A stretch of DNA of 24,810 nt, taken from JAHJQQ01 sp964458835. Its GTDB lineage: Bacteria; Pseudomonadota; Gammaproteobacteria; Thiohalobacterales; Thiohalobacteraceae. The position numbers and the translations under genes were made by a program. The notes under the pieces were generated by a model that saw only the letters and a list, made by a program, of their open reading frames with translations, was not told where the DNA came from and ran no database searches. Below, piece after piece: positions 15,589 through 24,146 of the stretch (positions are counted from its first letter, which is position 1; each line of letters opens with the position of its first letter). The DNA is taken from positions 1-24,810 of the forward strand of contig CAYWKV010000026.1 of the NCBI GenBank assembly GCA_964458835.1, written 5' to 3'.

Positions 15589-16803
15589 ATGCAGACCTCA
15601 CTCACCCCGGATGTGCTGGACACACCCGAAGGCCGCGAGGCCGACGCCATCCTGCGCAGCTGCGTGCACTGCGGCTTCTGCACGGCCACCTGCCCGACCT
15701 ATCAGCTGCTCGGCGACGAGCTCGACGGGCCGCGCGGCCGTATCTACCTCATCAAGCAGATGCTCGAAGGACAGCCGGCCGGCCGCGAGACCCGGCTGCA
15801 CCTCGACCGCTGCCTGACCTGCCGCGCCTGCGAGACCACCTGTCCGTCGGGCGTGCGCTACGGCCGTCTGGCGGACATCGGCCGCAGCATCGCCGAGCAC
15901 AGGATCCCGCGCCCCTGGCCGGAGCGCCTCTATCGGCGCCTGCTGCGCGCCGTGATTCCGCATGCGGGGCGCTTCGGCGCGCTGCTGCGCATCGGCCAGG
16001 CGGTACGCCCCGTGCTGCCGCGACCGCTGCGGACGAAGATCCCCGCACCGCAGGACGCAGGGGCATGGCCGCCGCCCCGCCATGCGCGGCGCATGCTGGT
16101 GCTCGCCGGCTGCGCGCAGACGAGCGCGACACCCAACACCAATGCGGCGGCGGCCCGGGTACTGGATCGGCTGGGCATTTCGCTGATCGTCGCACCCGCG
16201 GCGGGCTGCTGCGGCGCGCTCAGCCAGCATCTCGGCGCTGAGGCCGAGGCGCACGCCTTCATGCGCCGCAACATCGATGCGTGGTGGCCGTATGTCGAAG
16301 ACGGCGTCGAGGCGATCGTGACGACGGCGAGCGGTTGCGGCGTACTGGTGAAGGATTACGGCACGCTCCTGGCCCACGACCCGGACTATGCCAAGCTGGC
16401 CACGCGCATCGGTGCGCTGACGCGCGACCTGGGCGAGGTGCTCGGCGCGGAGGATCTGACGCCCCTGCTGCAGACACGGCGGCGACGCCGCATCGCGTTT
16501 CATGCGCCCTGCACGCTGCAGCACGGCCAGCGGCTCGCAGGAACCGTGGAAGGTGTCCTGACGGAGCTGGGCTTCGAACTCACCGAGGTGCGCGACAGCC
16601 ACCTGTGCTGCGGTTCCGCGGGGACCTACTCGCTGCTGCAGCCCGAGCTGTCCGAACGGCTGCGCACCGCCAAGCTCACCAACCTCGAACGGCCCGGGCC
16701 GGAGCTGATCGCCACGGCCAACGTCGGCTGTCAGCTGCACCTGCAGGGTGCGGCAGGCGTCCCCGTGAGGCACTGGATCGAGCTGCTCGATACGCAGCCC
16801 TGA
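15589..16803 (+). CDS. glcF: Glycolate oxidase iron-sulfur subunit GlcF
   Basis: A 404-aa protein (E. coli GlcF is 407 aa) that carries electrons from the GlcDE flavin to the quinone pool. Two 4Fe-4S ferredoxin motifs are complete: CVHCGFCTATCP (Cys25, 28, 31, 35) and CLTCRACETTCP (Cys75, 78, 81, 85). Two CCG-type cysteine-rich domains follow, recognised by GCCGAL and, near the C-terminus, CCGSAGTYSLL, with NVGCQLHL after it. TGAGCATG joins glcE to glcF with 2 nt between, so the pair is translationally coupled. The subunit is predicted peripheral to the inner membrane. All key cysteines are present, so the complex should be active. Confidence 0.95.
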   Translation: MQTSLTPDVLDTPEGREADAILRSCVHCGFCTATCPTYQLLGDELDGPRGRIYLIKQMLEGQPAGRETRLHLDRCLTCRACETTCPSGVRYGRLADIGRSIAEHRIPRPWPERLYRRLLRAVIPHAGRFGALLRIGQAVRPVLPRPLRTKIPAPQDAGAWPPPRHARRMLVLAGCAQTSATPNTNAAAARVLDRLGISLIVAPAAGCCGALSQHLGAEAEAHAFMRRNIDAWWPYVEDGVEAIVTTASGCGVLVKDYGTLLAHDPDYAKLATRIGALTRDLGEVLGAEDLTPLLQTRRRRRIAFHAPCTLQHGQRLAGTVEGVLTELGFELTEVRDSHLCCGSAGTYSLLQPELSERLRTAKLTNLERPGPELIATANVGCQLHLQGAAGVPVRHWIELLDTQP

Positions 16804-16897
16804 TGCGGCATCCGTGCCCCACTCCGCCGCAGCGGCATTCAAGTCCCCTGTCCGGTGTGCGCTATAGCCCTATCGGAACAACACACGGGGATCGGGC

Positions 16898-18235
16898 ATG
16901 AAGCTCATGCATCTGTTGGCAGGGATCGTCGTCGCCGGTGGCGCCATCGCGGGGGGCGTCAAGGGTTACGTCCACTATCAGGTCAAATCCGACATCGACG
17001 GACTGATCGCGGCGGCCGGGCCGTTCGCCGACATCAGTTACGTCGACCTGGACACCGAGCTGTCAGGAAGCCTCACGCTGCACGGATTGCGTATCCTCCC
17101 GCGCGAGTTTCCGGATCATGTCCAGATCGATGCCCTTACCGTCAGCGGACCCGGCATGGACTTCCTGCTGCACGGCTTCGGCGGATCCCGTGAGCGGGGC
17201 GAGCTGCCGGCCCAGGCCTCGATCGAGATGCGGGGCTGGCACGTGCGGGCGGACAGCGCCCTCGTTCAGGCCCTGCGGAAATCCACCGCCACGCTGGCCG
17301 GACTCCTGAACATCGAGAACGACAGCTGCAGCCTCGGCCAGGTATTCGGCGCCAGGGACTTCACCACCATCGGCTACGACGAGTTGCTGGTCGATGCGGG
17401 CATGGGCTACCGGTTCGCGGACACCTTCCCCGGCATCGAGCTCAACTGGGAGTTCCGCGCCGGCGGCGAGCGCGGCAGCTTCGGCATGACCCTGGTCGAT
17501 GTGAGCCGCAGCATCCATGCGATGCCGTCGAAGATCCCGCGGCTGCGCGACCTGCGCATGACCTATCGGCTGGACCCGGACTTCACCCGCAAGCTCGTCG
17601 ACCACTGCGCGGCACAGCGCGGCGTGGATGCCGAGACCTACATCGCGCAACTGGCCGCCGAACCCGACGCCCTGTACCAGGTCTACATGGGGTTCGTGCC
17701 CGGCCCCGGCCTGCGTCAGGCCTTCCAGGACATGCTCCGCCACCCCGGCGAACTGGTCATGACCGCCACCCCCGTCGATCCGCTGGATCTGACGACGCTG
17801 GGCCTCTACCAGCCGGCGCAGCTGCCCGATCTGCTCGGCCTGACGGTGAGCGTCAACGGCCGGTCCGTCGACGATCTCAGTCTGTCCTTCGTCGATCTCG
17901 GCGAGCACCTGGATGCGCAGATGCGTGACGCGATCGGCCGCGACAGCTTCTGGAGCGATCTGGGCATCAGACCCCCGGCCTCGTCGACCACCCGGCCGGC
18001 GACCACCGCCCGCACACCCGCGGAGCCGCCCCGCTACCGCAGTGTCGGATCGGCGCAGCTCGGCGAGCACGTCGGTCGACCGGTGCGCATCGTCGCCTCC
18101 GGCGGCCGCAAGCGCAACGGTGTGCTGAAATCGGTCGAGCGCGGAGTCGCGACGGTGGAGGAACGCCGCTACGGCGGCACCCTGACGAGCACGGTCGCCT
18201 TACGGGAGATCACCCAGGCGGAGGCGTATCACTAG
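16898..18235 (+). CDS. Membrane-anchored protein of unknown function with a possible LSm-like C-terminal domain
   Basis: The 445-aa product begins with a hydrophobic helix (about 4-25, MHLLAGIVVAGGAIAGG) and then a long region of alternating short beta-type segments (ISYVDLDTELSGSLTLHGLRI) that resembles AsmA- or DUF945-like periplasmic proteins, though I cannot place it in a named family. A Pro/Thr-rich linker (about 360-380) leads to a compact C-terminal domain, GRPVRIVASGGRKRNGVLKS then VATVEERRYGGTLTSTVAL, with a small-barrel (LSm-like) pattern of strand, G.L and gG repeats. GGGGA lies before ATG 16898. It is 94 nt after glcF on the same strand, but nothing ties it to glycolate. I do not recognise its function. 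Confidence 0.8.
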   Translation: MKLMHLLAGIVVAGGAIAGGVKGYVHYQVKSDIDGLIAAAGPFADISYVDLDTELSGSLTLHGLRILPREFPDHVQIDALTVSGPGMDFLLHGFGGSRERGELPAQASIEMRGWHVRADSALVQALRKSTATLAGLLNIENDSCSLGQVFGARDFTTIGYDELLVDAGMGYRFADTFPGIELNWEFRAGGERGSFGMTLVDVSRSIHAMPSKIPRLRDLRMTYRLDPDFTRKLVDHCAAQRGVDAETYIAQLAAEPDALYQVYMGFVPGPGLRQAFQDMLRHPGELVMTATPVDPLDLTTLGLYQPAQLPDLLGLTVSVNGRSVDDLSLSFVDLGEHLDAQMRDAIGRDSFWSDLGIRPPASSTTRPATTARTPAEPPRYRSVGSAQLGEHVGRPVRIVASGGRKRNGVLKSVERGVATVEERRYGGTLTSTVALREITQAEAYH

Positions 18236-18250
18236 GGGGAAACCCGTCAT

Positions 18251-18337
18251 GGGTCTACTCGACGCAGAGGCGCGGAGAATGCCCGGTGAGGATTCAGCGT
18301 GGGAAATCTCCACCTCTCCGCGTTGAATCAGAGACCC
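18251..18337. repeat. Weak inverted repeat after the unknown membrane-protein gene
   Basis: In the 327-nt convergent gap 18236-18562 there is no gene. GGGTCT (18251-18256) pairs with AGACCC (18332-18337), and CGCGGAGA (18271-18278) with TCTCCGCG (18315-18322). The unit GACGCAGAGGCGCGGAG is reminiscent of the other interspersed repeats. It could be a bidirectional terminator or a decayed repeat copy. Confidence 0.4.
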
Positions 18338-18369
18338 CCTATCGAGCCTTACCCATTTGCATGACACCC

Positions 18370-18416
18370 GTAGGAGCGGCCTCCGGTTGCCGGTTCGCGG
18401 CCGAGGCCGCCCCTAC
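18370..18416. repeat. REP-like hairpin (GTAGGAGCGGCC type)
   Basis: GTAGGAGCGGCCTC (18370-18383) faces GAGGCCGCCCCTAC (18403-18416), a 14-bp stem with one mismatch around a 19-nt loop that is itself GC-rich. The motif resembles REP sequences of Pseudomonas and relatives (GTAGGAGCGGCCT). It sits between convergent genes, a usual place for REP elements; no RAYT transposase is in the window. Confidence 0.7.
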
Positions 18417-18562
18417 AGGCGCTGTCATGCCGTCAGGTGTATCCAAGTGGAACGGGCACCATGGGCGCGATACGCCGGACGATCGAATGACACGCCCGGC
18501 GCAATACGCTGCGTAAACAGTGGAGAAACGACGGGACCCGGCGGGCCGGGGGAACCGCTGCG

Positions 18563-19045
18563 TCAGTGATGATGTCCGCCCGCGCCGTGCACGTGGCCGT
18601 GGTCGAGTTCCTCGGCCGTGGCGTCGCGGACATCGACGACGGTGACATCGAAGTTCAGGGTTTCGCCGGCCAGCGGATGATTGCCGTCGACGGTGACGTG
18701 GGTGTCGGTGACGCCGATCACCGTCACGACGTGCATGTGTTCGCCGTCGCTGGCGTGGAACTGCATGCCGACCTGGATGCTTTCGGTGGCGTCGAACATC
18801 TCGCGCGGGACTTCCTGCTGCATGGCGTCGTTGCGTTCGCCGTAGCCCTCCGTCGGCGGTACCGACACCTGCAGGCTGTCGCCCGGCTGCTTGCCGTCAA
18901 GCGCATTCTCCAGACCCGGGATGATGTTGTTCATACCGTGGATGTAGGCGAGCGGTTCCCCGCCCGCGGAACTGTCGATGACCGTCCCCTGTGCATCCGT
19001 CAGGGTATAGTCGATGGTCACGACCTTGTGCTTGGCAACTTGCAT
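18563..19045 (-). CDS. slyD: FKBP-type peptidyl-prolyl isomerase SlyD
   Basis: A 160-aa cytoplasmic SlyD-type prolyl isomerase and chaperone. It has the split FKBP domain (VVTIDYTLTDAQGTVIDSS, then PLAYIHGMNNIIPGLENAL) with the inserted IF chaperone domain (about 70-125, SVPPTEGYGERND through HASDGEHMHVVTVIG) and the closing strand NHPLAGETLNFDVTVVDV. It ends in a short His-rich tail (DHGHVHGAGGHHH) that could bind nickel; E. coli SlyD has a longer metal-binding tail. GGAG lies 5 nt before ATG 19045. It is a single gene, convergent with the plus-strand membrane-protein gene; a housekeeping role in folding and metal delivery is likely. Confidence 0.94.
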   Translation of the reverse strand: MQVAKHKVVTIDYTLTDAQGTVIDSSAGGEPLAYIHGMNNIIPGLENALDGKQPGDSLQVSVPPTEGYGERNDAMQQEVPREMFDATESIQVGMQFHASDGEHMHVVTVIGVTDTHVTVDGNHPLAGETLNFDVTVVDVRDATAEELDHGHVHGAGGHHH

Positions 19046-19129
19046 GACGACTCCAACTGGCTCGAAATAAGAGGCGCCAGTGTAGTGATTTCGCCGCCCC
19101 CTGCCAATCGCGCCGTGCCTCCACGCGGC

Positions 19130-19462
19130 TCAGACGGATTCCACGAAATACGCCAGGACTTCGTGTTCTTGCTGAGAAATATCAATCAGATGGAACCCGA
19201 CCCAGTAGCGTTCCGGACGATCGGCCGGCGCACACCACAGGCACTCCGCGCCGAAATACAGCGTATCGATGCCGCGGACGGGCTTGGGCATCTGGAGGCT
19301 GAGCTGGAATACCGAGTGCGGCATCAGCGGCGTCGCCGCGAACAGCATGAACCCGGCGCTGGAGATGTTCACCAGCTCGCCCACCACCTGTCCGGTGTTC
19401 ACGTCGGTCACCGGCAGATCGGCGGCGACCTCCTTGCGTATCGCCCTGCGCTTCTCGGACAT
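19130..19462 (-). CDS. PilZ domain protein
   Basis: A 110-aa single-domain PilZ protein. The c-di-GMP-binding signature is present: RxxxR at Arg5-Arg9 (KRRAIRKEV) and (D/N)xSxxG at Asn32-Gly37 (NISSAG), with the later barrel strands VFQLSLQMP and WVGFHLIDI. AAGGGAG sits 6 nt before ATG 19462. The gene starts 20 nt after the DUF1631 stop, so the two are very likely cotranscribed. It is expected to bind cyclic-di-GMP and act on a partner; which process is controlled cannot be told from here. Confidence 0.9.
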   Translation of the reverse strand: MSEKRRAIRKEVAADLPVTDVNTGQVVGELVNISSAGFMLFAATPLMPHSVFQLSLQMPKPVRGIDTLYFGAECLWCAPADRPERYWVGFHLIDISQQEHEVLAYFVESV

Positions 19463-19482
19463 GCCATTCTCCCTTGCGGCCG

Positions 19483-21720
19483 TCAGGAGGCCGCCTGCGC
19501 CTTGTCACGGCCAAGCCACGCCAGGATGCTCTCCAGGGCGCGGTCCAGAAACGGCTTGTGCTGCAGGGTGAGGATGCACGCCTGCCCGCCGTACAGCAGT
19601 CGCGCAAGTTCCAGCTTCGGATACTCGGCCGCCTTCACCCCCATCGCATCGACGAACATGTAGTTCGATGAAATCTTGCTGTACCAGGCGAGCTTCCAGC
19701 GGTGGGTTCGCACCCCGCCGGCTTCCTTGAATTCGAACCAGGTGTCGAAGGCCAAGGATCCGAGCCGCTCGAACGTCGCCGCGAGCTCGGGCGGCAGGGA
19801 CGGTGCCGCTGCCTGCTCCGGCCGCACCTCGCGTGGCAGCGGTTCAGGCTGCGGCGGCGCCTCCGCCTGACCGAGCAATTCGTCCTGCCACTGGGTGATC
19901 TGCACCAGCAGCCTGTCGTTGTCGCGGCGGCCGTAGGCGCGCAGTTCCTCCAGCCCCTCGCGCAGGCGCGCGCGCAGGGCCGGCAACGCCGCGCGCAGCT
20001 CGGCCCGTGCCGCAGCGCCGCCGCGCTGGTCCAGGCTGAACACGATGTCGTCCGCCAGCGTCAGTGCCAGTCTCCAGGGCGGGCTGTCTTCGCCGGTCTT
20101 TTCCCGCAGCAGAATGAATGTCAGCTTCTCCATCCACACCTGGCGCAGAAACTCCTGTGCCTCCGGTCGCAGCTGGCCGCGCCGCAGCCGCGCGTCGATC
20201 TCCTCCTGGGCGCGCACACGCGCGTACTGCAGCCTGGCCTGCCCGTCCGCCGTCTCGACGGAACGTTTTTCGATCACCTCGGCCTTCTGCTCGACCTCGC
20301 GCAGATGCCCGGTGAATTCCGCTCTCAACGCGTCGAACAGACCGAGGTCATCCTTGAATTCCACGAGAATACGCTCCACCAGATGCCGCATGCACGGGAA
20401 GATGCCGCGCTCCAGGTCATCCTCGCTCACCCAGCGCGCACCGGCTGCGGCCATGGCATCCAGCAGCCGCCGTGCCGGGTGCTGCCGGTCGGTGAACAGA
20501 TGCCGGTCCAGGATGGCCACCTTGAGATAGGGCGTGTGCAGGCGGCTGAGCAGCGCCTTCACGGCGTTGGGCAGCTGCTCGTCCTGCAGCATGTAATCGA
20601 ACAGCATGCCCACGAGATCGATCACATCCGCATCGGCACTGGCGACGCGACGCCGGTCGATGCCGCCGTAGAGCCGCTGACGTTCCTCGACCAGCGTGAT
20701 CTTGAGTTTTTCCAGCAGGGCTTGATCGACGGTGATGGTCTCGACGATCTCGGCATTGAAGCGGCGCGTGGCCTCCGCCTCGCTGTGCGCCTGCTGAATG
20801 GTATCGATGGTGCCAAGGATGGCCGTTCGCGAACTGGCCGCGACCGCCTCGGTCGGCGCCGGAACAGCGACCTCTCCACCACCTGCGGCGCGGCGCAGTG
20901 CCAGCAGCTCGCGGATCGTCGTGAAGGTCTCCTCGCCGATCGTCTGTGCGGACGCGCCTCCACCGGCTGTGGCCGGCGGCGCCGATGCGCTGCCGGCGGG
21001 TTGGGCAGCGGGCTTCACCTGGCGTGGATCGGGCTGCTTGCGGATCTCGTATTTGAGATTACGGAGAATGCCCGCATTCACGAGCCGCCGGTTGTATTCG
21101 TCATAAAGGCCCTGCAGCTCGCGCATCACGGAACGGTCGAACACGGCGTAGGCGACCATGCGCGTCTTGCCGTCCATGTCCAGCAGGCGGAAGGCGTCAC
21201 GGGCGGCCCGGGTGATCTGCGCCGGCCCGCCGGGCAGCTGTTCGTCCGGCAGACGGGCGCCGCCGTTGACGACCGCCAGACGCTGGGTCAGGCCGTAGAG
21301 TGCCTCGCTGTAGGTCGCGTGGGCCTTGGCCGTCATGTTCTGCAACGGCAGCGCCTCCTCCACCTCGCTCTTGTCGACCAGGCTGAGCCGGCCCGGCATC
21401 GGGAGCGCCGCCGCGCCGGCTCCACCGCCATCCGTCTCGCCTCGGATGAAGTCGCGGAAGCCCGCGTCCACGGCCTTGAAGAAGGCCTGTTCCAGATCGC
21501 CGCGTTTGCGCTTGAACTCCTGCATGGCCGCGAAGAATTTCGTCTGGGCCGCATTGCTCTCCGCCTTGGAGGCGAATTCGAGCAGCGCCACGTCGGCATT
21601 GTCGAACACGGAGGCGAACAGCGGCACGAGGTGGGTGCGCGTCATCTGGCGGCAGCCCTGCATCAGGTCCTTGAAGCGCGGGGGCAGCGGCCCGTTGCGG
21701 GTGGGTCCGTGGAAACTCAT
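19483..21720 (-). CDS. DUF1631 family protein
   Basis: A 745-aa cytoplasmic protein of the DUF1631 family, often mislabelled thymidine phosphorylase in older annotations. It is mostly alpha-helical with charged stretches: LPPRFKDLMQGCRQM near the start, DIVFSLDQRGG late, and a C-terminal segment (LGSLAFDTWFEFKEAGG, then KLAWYSKISSNYMFVDAMG) with a barrel-like pattern that echoes PilZ-type domains. I chose ATG 21720, which has AGGA six bases upstream; GTG 21771 has no SD and would add 17 residues. It is followed after 20 nt by a PilZ gene, a pairing that suggests a shared c-di-GMP-linked job, by inference. No biochemical function is established for the family as far as I know. Confidence 0.88.
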   Translation of the reverse strand: MSFHGPTRNGPLPPRFKDLMQGCRQMTRTHLVPLFASVFDNADVALLEFASKAESNAAQTKFFAAMQEFKRKRGDLEQAFFKAVDAGFRDFIRGETDGGGAGAAALPMPGRLSLVDKSEVEEALPLQNMTAKAHATYSEALYGLTQRLAVVNGGARLPDEQLPGGPAQITRAARDAFRLLDMDGKTRMVAYAVFDRSVMRELQGLYDEYNRRLVNAGILRNLKYEIRKQPDPRQVKPAAQPAGSASAPPATAGGGASAQTIGEETFTTIRELLALRRAAGGGEVAVPAPTEAVAASSRTAILGTIDTIQQAHSEAEATRRFNAEIVETITVDQALLEKLKITLVEERQRLYGGIDRRRVASADADVIDLVGMLFDYMLQDEQLPNAVKALLSRLHTPYLKVAILDRHLFTDRQHPARRLLDAMAAAGARWVSEDDLERGIFPCMRHLVERILVEFKDDLGLFDALRAEFTGHLREVEQKAEVIEKRSVETADGQARLQYARVRAQEEIDARLRRGQLRPEAQEFLRQVWMEKLTFILLREKTGEDSPPWRLALTLADDIVFSLDQRGGAAARAELRAALPALRARLREGLEELRAYGRRDNDRLLVQITQWQDELLGQAEAPPQPEPLPREVRPEQAAAPSLPPELAATFERLGSLAFDTWFEFKEAGGVRTHRWKLAWYSKISSNYMFVDAMGVKAAEYPKLELARLLYGGQACILTLQHKPFLDRALESILAWLGRDKAQAAS

Positions 21721-21824
21721 GGCATTCCTGTGCTCGACTGGAGGCGCATCGGACACCTGCGCGGTGTCCACGAGCTACAGGAATCGGCCGCCGGATCAGC
21801 GGCTTTAACCCGAAAACCGTATTT

Positions 21825-21953
21825 GCCACGAAAGCACGCGGAAAACACGGACGCGATCATGCGCATCACGCGACAACCCTCCTCACCCGTCAGGTGACGC
21901 GCCGGGCTTCATGCGTTGGTTTGATTTCGGCGCCTTCCGTGCGCTTCCGTGGC
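21825..21953. repeat. Inverted repeat, copy E (CACGRAAGC units)
   Basis: Left arm 21825-21851 (starting GCCACGAAAGCACGCGGA) pairs with right arm 21934-21953 at about 17 of 20 positions, around a loop of about 85 nt. It lies in the 285-nt gap between ligA and the DUF1631 gene. The left arm resembles the unpaired array at 7711-7738 in copy A. Confidence 0.7.
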
Positions 21954-22005
21954 TGAATTGGTTTTTCGGGTTTGCGGGGGACGCGATCGACGACCCGGGA
22001 GGGCG

Positions 22006-24139
22006 TCATTCGCCGAGCAGAGCCCGCAGGCCGGCCTCGTCCAGCACGGTGACGCCGAGTTCCCGGGCCTTGGCCAGCTTGGAACCCGGGTCGGCCCCGG
22101 CCACGACATAATCGGTCTTCTTCGACACGCTGCCGCTGACCTTGGCGCCCAGGGCCATGAGACGCGCCTTGGCCTCCTCGCGGGTCATGTCCGCCAGCGT
22201 GCCGGTCAGCACGAAGGTCTTGCCGGCCAGCGGCCGGGCGGCGGCCGGGACGACCTCGACATCCGGCCAGCGCACGCCGGCCGCGCGCAGCCGCTCGACC
22301 ACGCGCAGATTGTGGGNNNNNNNNNNGATTGTGGGGCTCGGTGAAGAACCGGGTGATGCGGTCCGCGACCTCAGGGCCGACGTCGGGGACCTGCTGCAGG
22401 GCCTGGGCCTTGAGCCGCCGGGCGCGTGCCGCGGCGCTCTCGTCGCCCGCCTCGGCCAGGGCCGCAGCATAGGCCTCGGCGGCCCCGATCAGGGCTTCGA
22501 GACTGCCGCAATGGGCCGCGAGCGCGGCCGCCGTGGCCTCGCCGACATCGGGGATGCCCAGCGCGAACAGAAAGCGCGCCAGGGTGGTGTCGCGGCTCGT
22601 GTCGAGCGCCGCGACCAGATTCCCGGCCGATTTCGGCCCCATGCGCTCCAGTCCGGCCAGTTGTTCGGCGGTCAGCGCGTAGAGGTCGGCGACGTCCGCG
22701 ATCAGGCCGCGCTCGACCAGCTGATCGACCAGCTTGTCGCCGAGGCCCTCGATGTCCATGGCGCGGCGCGAGGCGAAATGCTTGATCGCCTCCTTGCGCT
22801 GCGCCGGGCAATACAGACCCGCCGTGCAGCGCCAGTCGGCCTCGCCCGCCTCGCGCGCGATGGCGCTGCCGCACACGGGGCAGCGGCCCTTGAGGCGTTT
22901 GTGCAGATCGAACGGCCTGCCGGCATCCTGCGGGCGCCGCTCCAGCAGCACGCTGACCACTTCCGGAATCACGTCGCCGGCGCGGCGTACGATCACGGTG
23001 TCGCCGATGCGCACGTCCTTGCGGCGCACCTCGTCCTCGTTGTGCAGCGTGGCGTTGGTCACGGTGACGCCGCCGACGAACACCGGCTCCAGCTTGGCCA
23101 CCGGCGTGAGCTTGCCGGTGCGGCCGACCTGGATGTCGATGTCGCGCACCACGGTGAGCTGTTCCTGGGCGGGATACTTGTGCGCCACCGCCCAGCGCGG
23201 CTCGCGGGTCACGAAGCCGAGCCGCTCCTGCAAGGCGCGGCTGTTGACCTTGTAGACCACGCCGTCGATGTCGAAGGGGAGCGCGTCACGCCGGGCAGCG
23301 ACCTGCCGATGGAATTCCACCAGCCCGTCGGCGCCCTGCAGCACCGCGCGGTCCGCGCACACCGGCACGCCCATGGCCATGAGCGCATCGAGCACGGCGC
23401 TGTGGGTCTCCGGCACGTCCCAGCCCAGCACCTCGCCCAGACCGTAGGCGAAGAAGCTCAGCGGCCGGCGTGCGGCGATGGCCGGATCGAGCTGGCGGAT
23501 GGAACCGGCGGCGGCATTGCGCGGGTTCACGAAGGTCTTCTCGCCGGCCTCGCGCTGCCGCGCGTTGAGACGTTCGAAGGCGTCGCGGCGCATGTAGGCC
23601 TCGCCGCGCACTTCCAGCACAGGCGCGTCGACATCCTGCAGCCGCAGGGGGATGCTGGCCACCGTGCGCACGTTCTGGGTGACGTCCTCGCCGACCTGGC
23701 CGTCGCCGCGGGTGGCGGCCTGCACCAGCACGCCGCGCTCATAGCGCAGACTGATGGCCAGGCCGTCGAACTTCAGTTCCGCGGCGTATTCCACCGGCGG
23801 GTCGTCCGCGCCGAGCTTCAGTTCGCGGCGGATGCGCGCGTCGAAGGCGATGGCGCCGTTCTCGGTGGTGTCGGTCTCGGTGCGGATGGACAACATCGGC
23901 ATCGCGTGCGTGACCGGCGCGAAGCGCTCCAGCGGCGCGCCACCGACGCGCTGCGTCGGCGAGTCGGGTGTGATGAGCTCCGGGTGTGCCGCTTCGATCC
24001 GCTGCAGCTCGCGGAACAGACGGTCGTACTCGGCATCCGGGATCTCGGGGGCGTCGAGGACGTAGTAAAGGTAATTGTGGTGCTGCAGCAGCCTGCGCAG
24101 TTCGGCGCTGCGCTTCGCGGCTGAGGTGGCCGTGCCCAT
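22006..24139 (-). CDS. ligA: NAD-dependent DNA ligase LigA (interrupted by an N gap)
   Basis: LigA seals nicks in replication and repair using NAD. The Ia domain leads (SAELRRLLQHHNYLYYVLDAP). The adenylation motif is ELKFDGLA with nucleophile Lys123, and ATRGDGQVGEDVTQNV follows. Then come the OB fold, a four-Cys zinc finger (CPVCG, C.AGLYC; about 420-445), helix-hairpin-helix repeats and a C-terminal BRCT domain (LAGKTFVLTGTLADMTREEAK) ending LRALLGE. Ten Ns at 22317-22326 shift the frame as given; removing them and one copy of the flanking duplicate joins the two parts into one 704-aa frame, somewhat longer than the usual 670. The ATG 24139 is 7 nt after zipA. It is the only ligase seen and should be essential. 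Confidence 0.95.
22317..22326. other. Assembly gap (10 N) with duplicated flanks
   Basis: GATTGTGGG occurs at 22308-22316 and again at 22327-22335, on both sides of the Ns. Removing the 10 Ns plus one 9-nt copy (19 nt) puts the two halves of ligA in the same frame and reads FTEPHNLRVVERLRAAG, the expected LigA sequence. The gap is thus probably an unmerged contig overlap. Confidence 0.93.
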
Positions 24140-24146
24140 GGCGCGC

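Noticed and set aside
19702..21897. Long plus-strand frame (about 730 codons)
   Set aside because: Antisense to the DUF1631 gene; no signature and shadow-like composition.
21890..22310. ligA with a different C-terminus (frame ending at 21890)
   Set aside because: That frame arises only because the N gap shifts the reading; the true BRCT end is in the frame ending at 22006.
22142..24124. Long plus-strand frame crossing the N gap
   Set aside because: Antisense to ligA, and it runs through the assembly gap.
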